DNA of 64,000 bases from NCBI GenBank assembly GCA_018907035.1, contig JACCIC010000004.1:116001-180000 (forward strand), given 5' to 3'. The first letter of the stretch is position 1, and each line of letters begins with the position of its first letter. Under the pieces are notes generated by a model. The model had not been told where the DNA came from. It worked only from the letters and a program-made list of their open reading frames with translations, and did not search any database. This document shows, one piece after another, positions 60,004 through 64,000 of the stretch. A program made the translations under genes and the position numbers. The DNA is from Sycobia sp. Sy_11 (Eukaryota > Arthropoda > Insecta > Hymenoptera > Epichrysomallidae).

Positions 60004-60800
60004 GTCTCCGTATTCGCGTATATGCCGCCGTCGCTACGCGATCCGTGGCCCGGACTTACAACTAAAAGACCGCTGCCGTTGGCACTCACAGTGCTGTCGT
60101 ATCGCTGTCGCTGGAAGGCGTTGCTGCTGCTATTCCTCTCCTCGGCCTGTCGTACCGCTGTCGCTGGAAGGCTTGGCTGCTACTCTTCCTCTCCTCGGGC
60201 TCTTGCCGTAGTCAACTCGGAGATGCTTCGCCGATCTTCTTCCTCGTCGGGTCCTTGATCCTTGGCTGGCGGTCGGTCTACCGCATAAAATGGCGTAGTA
60301 TCCTGATGACGCGCCTCGTCTGCGTAAGACACCCATTCACGGCGACACGCTTCGTCTGCGCAATGTTACGAACACACGCCTCGTTTTCGTGATACACTGC
60401 TCGGATGGTGCTCACTCACCATGTTGAAACGCTCACGGTTGCAATAGAACAATCAGTCCAAGAATTCGGAAAAACCATGGAAAATCTCACACAATAAATC
60501 TCGCTCGGCGGTCGAACGTGCAATAATCTCCGCTCTTCGCGTCGCGTCTTCCCCTTCCCCCTCTCTTCACCGAGCCCTAGCCATTTTCTCGCTCTTTTGC
60601 GCGGCGGCGGCATACGTGTCTCGTTCTCGTACCACGCGTGCGCGCGCAGCGATTGGGGCTGTATTCGTCGCTTCTCTCTTCTCGCTGCGTCTTCAACTTG
60701 ACCGTATCTCAAAAGAACAAACAGGTCGATTAATCACAAATTCGCGCCACTTCTGAGACACCCGGGGCAGAGGCCGTTGTTCATTGTGACCTTCGTCACA
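60004..60800 (-). repeat. 3' LTR of the minus-strand retrotransposon
   Basis: On the minus strand it starts TGTGACGAAGG at 60800, just after a polypurine tract AGAAGGGGAG (60805-60814), and ends near CGGAGAC at 60004. Contains a ~54-bp tandem duplication (CGCTGTCGCTGGAAGGC twice) and repeated ACACGCCTCGTCTGCG units. Confidence 0.75.
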
Positions 60801-60814
60801 AATACTCCCCTTCT

Positions 60815-61680
60815 AAGCCGGAGTTCCTCCGTAGGAGAACCGACGGCTTACATCATACAAAGTGAACCGGCACATGCCCCGGATCTTTCGGAACGAAGGT
60901 ACTACAAAAACTAATAATAATATTACTATTGTATAAAGTTATGACATGCACTTAACCTACGGATTACTTATCCTACTATTCGCGACTTGTTCGTTGTCCC
61001 GCCTCGGATTACGCGGTCGGAACTCTATCGTTCGCGGACTATTTATTCTTACTGACTACATCTCGTACCCAATCGTCCGCGTCCCAAGTACAACCCCTAC
61101 TTCGTTTGGTCCTTACCTTCGTTCTCTCTCGGGCAAGCCGATGTCTTCGCTCTCTTCTGACTCTACTTTCGGGCTCTTTCGTCTTATTCTCTCTTCTCTC
61201 TCCTCAGGGCTACGTTCTCTGCTCGACGGGCTGCTTCATCTTCTTCTCTCTTCCCTTTTTCGGCTGCGCTCTCTACTCGACGGTCTACTGGGGGGGGGGT
61301 GGCGGTCTAATGGTGCAGTGCCATCAGTTTCGCCAGGCTGGTCTCCATCATGGCGCACTGTACCTCTGTAGGCAGGTCCTCCAACTCCTGCCACGCTTCG
61401 ATTAACCGGTACCGTTGGGCCATGGTCACCGTGCGGTCGACCCCGGTCCACACCGCCATCAGGCGGCTCCGCAGTGATGCTGGTAGGTGATGGGTACTAC
61501 GCAGAAGTGCCCGTTGTTCCTCCGCCGGCGGCACATTGGCGGGTTCCTCTCTCGGTCCTTGTAGGTTGGTCGGCTGCTCGGGGTCTACCTCGACCCTCTC
61601 GGGCCCTCTGGCGGGCTGTCGGATCGCTCGGATGGGCCGTGACTCATCCGCCCCCAAACTTGGCTTCGATATCCTACGCG
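60815..61680 (-). other. 3' internal region of the LTR retrotransposon
   Basis: Long frames on both strands, with a G10 run near 61291-61300. On the minus strand it is rich in Glu/Arg/Pro (GPREEPANVPPAEEQ, QRYRLIEAWQELEDLPTE). No enzyme motif recognised. Could be a spacer or an accessory ORF. Confidence 0.35.
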
Positions 61681-61960
61681 TAACAGAAGTCCATGCCGAG
61701 TATGACATCGTGGTCGAGAGCATTAAGTGCTCTTACCCTCATGTGATCCTCGTGGCCTTCGTGGCATTCGCATCTTTATCTCTCCTGCTATGGTTACTCG
61801 CTCTCTCGTCGCTCCTTTGACGGTTGTGTACGACCTCTCTAGTCGATCTCTGTATCTGGCTATCAGCACAGGTCCGAAGACTGTACATATAGCTCATGGA
61901 ACACGGTATATCTATTCTCCAATGCATATTCTAATATAACATCGATTCTCCGCCCGATTT
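61680..61960 (-). pseudogene. Retroelement aspartic protease C-terminal fragment
   Basis: The minus strand reads VRALNALDHDVILGMDFCYA, then TAG, then DIEAKFGGG. DHDVILGMDF is the conserved hydrophobic-Gly-(M/R)-Asp-Phe end of Ty3/gypsy-type proteases. The catalytic DTG/DSG is not clearly seen. Confidence 0.55.
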
Positions 61961-62341
61961 CCGGCTATCTTGTCCCTCGCAGGCTGGGTAGGGCTAATCG
62001 GCTCCTCGATTTCCGCTGGCCTAATCTCCTCCACTTAATTGCTACTCTCGTCTATACAAGGCTCCCTTGTTTTCACCGGCTGCGAAGCTCTCGGGCAATC
62101 TCTCCACGATGGCCCAGCTTCTTCCCAGTAATTCGTCTCTTGACTCTTGTTTTTCACTGTATGATGTACAGTCTCTCCCCCTCCTGAACTGCAGAAGGTG
62201 GTACCACCAGCTTATCAGTTCACTTGACGGAAAGCTGTGGCGGAGCCACGACGTCTCGCTCACGGGCCGGATCAAATTCGCGGGCTCTAGCGCTCAAGGT
62301 AGAGTTAACTCCCTCGCGCACTTGGTTTGATGCTCTCTCAC

Positions 62342-63230
62342 CTATTTGTTCGCCGAGAGTCCCTGACTTCCTGCGGGCGACTGGGGACTGCGCAGCCTGC
62401 GCGCACTTTCGTTTTTCCACTGCGCACGTCCGGACGCACAGTTCGTACACGTTTGATAAGTCACACCACGCGCTTGGCAGACTTGACACGTTTCTCCATC
62501 TGTCTTTTGTGGCTTTAGCCATGGCTTCTGTGTCGGCACTGTGCTGAACTATGCCCAGCTTGGTGACACGTAAAGTACTGTCTCTGCGGGCATTCTGCCG
62601 CTCGGTGCCCCGATACGTGGCAAGTATAACATATGCCGGTGAACGTTGTCTCCCTTGGCGTAGACGTAAATCTTCTCTCGAACGGATTCTCAAATTGCGC
62701 CCTTGGCCTCATCTGCGGCTTATTCGCCGGTCGCGGGGTGCAATCTCTCGTCCATCTGATCGGTTCTTGCGTGCCGCCTAAATTATTCTTGGTCTCTTGG
62801 ACATTATTGGTCGACGGTCGACTCTTCACAATCTCGGCCCAAGTCTCTCGCTTCGGGCTGTTGGACGTTCTATTTTCCTCGACTACAGCGATTTGTCGAT
62901 CCCGTTTCTTCCGCCGTCTTCGACGCTCTTTTCGGCTCTGACCTCGGTCCGTATCACTCTCGGACGAGCTACTACTGGACGACTGGCTCTTCGTGTCCAG
63001 GGGCGTAGTTTTCTTGGACCTAACTCTAGGTGTATAATAGACGCCCTGCGGTATCTGGCATTTGTCCTTCGGTGGAGGCGGAGTGTACCTTTTATCGTAG
63101 TCTATTTCCCTCACTAATCTACGACCATACTTCTCTAATTGATCCAGCGTATATATTGTCTTTTCTCTCAGATATTTTTGATATATTGGCCGTAGATTAC
63201 GATAAACTATCTTTAGAAGCCGTCGCACTG
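62342..63230 (-). pseudogene. Gag C-terminal part with zinc knuckles
   Basis: The minus-strand frame opens at the LTR junction without an ATG (first codons RRLLKIVYRNLRPIYQKYL, a capsid C-terminal motif). It then runs through a Ser-rich and a basic RKERRRRRKKRD stretch to CYTCHVSGHRAAEC and CHQAGHSSAQC, two knuckles; the second lacks its usual first residues. A stop at 62515 and a frame change lead to CQVCQARGVTYQTC, a further cysteine motif. Its role was RNA packaging for the element. Confidence 0.75.
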
Positions 63231-63233
63231 AAG

Positions 63234-64000
63234 GTCTCCGTATTTGCGTATACGTCGCCGTCGCTACGCGATCCGTTGCCCGGACTTACAACTAAAAGAC
63301 CGCTGCCACCGGCACTCATCGTGCTGTCGTATCGCTGACGATGGAAGGCGTTGCTGCTGCTCTTCCTCTCCTCGGGCTGTTGTATCGCTGTCGCTGGAAG
63401 GCATGGCTGCTGCTCTTCCTCTCCTCGAGCTCTGGCCGTAGTCAACTCGGGGTGCTTCGCCGATATTCTTCCTCGTTGGGCCCTTGATCCTCGGCTGGCG
63501 GTCGGTCTGCCACATAAAATGGCGTAGTATTCTGACGACACGCCTCGTCTGCGTAAGACACCCGTTCACAGCGACACGCCTCGTCTGCGCAATGTCACGT
63601 TCACACGACACGCCTCGTCTCCGTAATACAGTGCTCGGATGGTACTCACTCACCACGTTGAAACGCTCACGGTTGCAATAGAACAATCACTTCAAGAATT
63701 CGGAAAAATCGGGGAAAATCTCACACATTAAGTCTCGCTTAGCGGTCGAACATGCAATAACCTCCGCTATCCGCGTCGCGTCTTCTCCTTCCCCCTTTCT
63801 TCACCGGGCCCTTGTCATTTTCTCGCTCTTTCGCGCGGCGGCGGCATACGCGTCTAGTTCTCGTTCCACGCATGCGCGCGCAGCGATTCGGGCTGTATTT
63901 GTCGCTTCTCTCTTCTCGCTGCGGCTTCGACTTGACCGTACCTCAAAAGAACAAACAGGTCGATTAATCACAAATTCGCGCCACTTCTTCCGAGACACCC
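63234..64000 (-). repeat. 5' LTR of the minus-strand retrotransposon (cut by window end)
   Basis: Closely matches 60004-~60765, including the internal tandem units. The start of the LTR lies beyond 64000. Confidence 0.8.

Larger units (their letters stand above)
60004..64000 (-). mobile_element. LTR retrotransposon, internally deleted
   Basis: Direct repeats 60004-60800 and 63234-64000 (running off the window) bracket 2.4 kb whose coding remains read on the minus strand: gag nucleocapsid, then protease. No RT, RNase H or integrase motif was found, and the start of gag is missing right after the right LTR, so at least two deletions occurred. Much more GC-rich than its surroundings. Confidence 0.8.

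Noticed and set aside
61236..61451. Several long overlapping frames on both strands at 61.1-61.8 kb
   Set aside because: GC-rich retroelement interior gives open frames in many phases. Only the protease end could be tied to a family.

Overview
This is AT-rich nuclear DNA from an insect. Introns are spliced, most of the sequence is transposon remains, and several mariner lineages, R1-clade LINE, Ty3/gypsy, Penelope-like and tRNA-SINE relics are present. A hymenopteran (ant-like) source would fit the transposon mix, but this is an inference from sequence only.

Only two host protein-coding genes are clear. At the left edge, on the minus strand, lies most of CLASRP (CLK4-associating SR-related protein). 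Nine exons join in phase between 3672 and 109, and the gene runs off the window. From 29114 to 49794 on the plus strand lies Sgf11/ATXN7L3, the zinc-finger adaptor of the SAGA deubiquitinase module. It has two coding exons separated by a 19.6-kb intron packed with transposon debris. CLASRP acts in splicing regulation and Sgf11 in chromatin. Nothing here suggests that they work together.

Layout. 1-3.7 kb: CLASRP. 4.0-4.5 kb: a foldback element. 4.67-5.95 kb: a complete but dead mariner with terminal repeats. 6.9-8.3 kb: a solo LTR-like element with a 4-bp target duplication, containing a run of hairpins that share a GGCGC-type loop. 8.4-15.7 kb: a rearranged Ty3/gypsy element, with a Mutator-like transposase fragment inside its first LTR. 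15.8-22 kb: low-complexity DNA plus two reverse transcriptase relics. 22.1-23.1 kb: a dead mariner. 23.3-28.6 kb: a nested inverted repeat holding a solo LTR, a TIR element and a 1.76-kb LTR-bounded element. The cargo of that last element is a leucine-rich-repeat protein gene instead of gag-pol, and it is the most interesting object here.

29.1-49.8 kb: Sgf11. Its intron holds gypsy integrase and gypsy gag/RT remnants, three mariners, small TIR elements, a nearly perfect ~180-bp-arm inverted repeat and a fragment of an unnamed insect transposon protein. 51.4-56.8 kb: a Helitron-like terminus, a 60-bp coding-frame minisatellite, and an almost full-length R1-clade LINE inserted between (AC)n tracts. 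58.1 kb: a tRNA-derived SINE. 59.1-59.7 kb: a second locus of the same 60-bp minisatellite. 60.0-64.0 kb: a minus-strand LTR retrotransposon with ~800-bp LTRs, part of gag and protease, but no recognisable reverse transcriptase; its right LTR continues past the window.

All identifications rest on reading translations and repeats by eye. No database search was possible.
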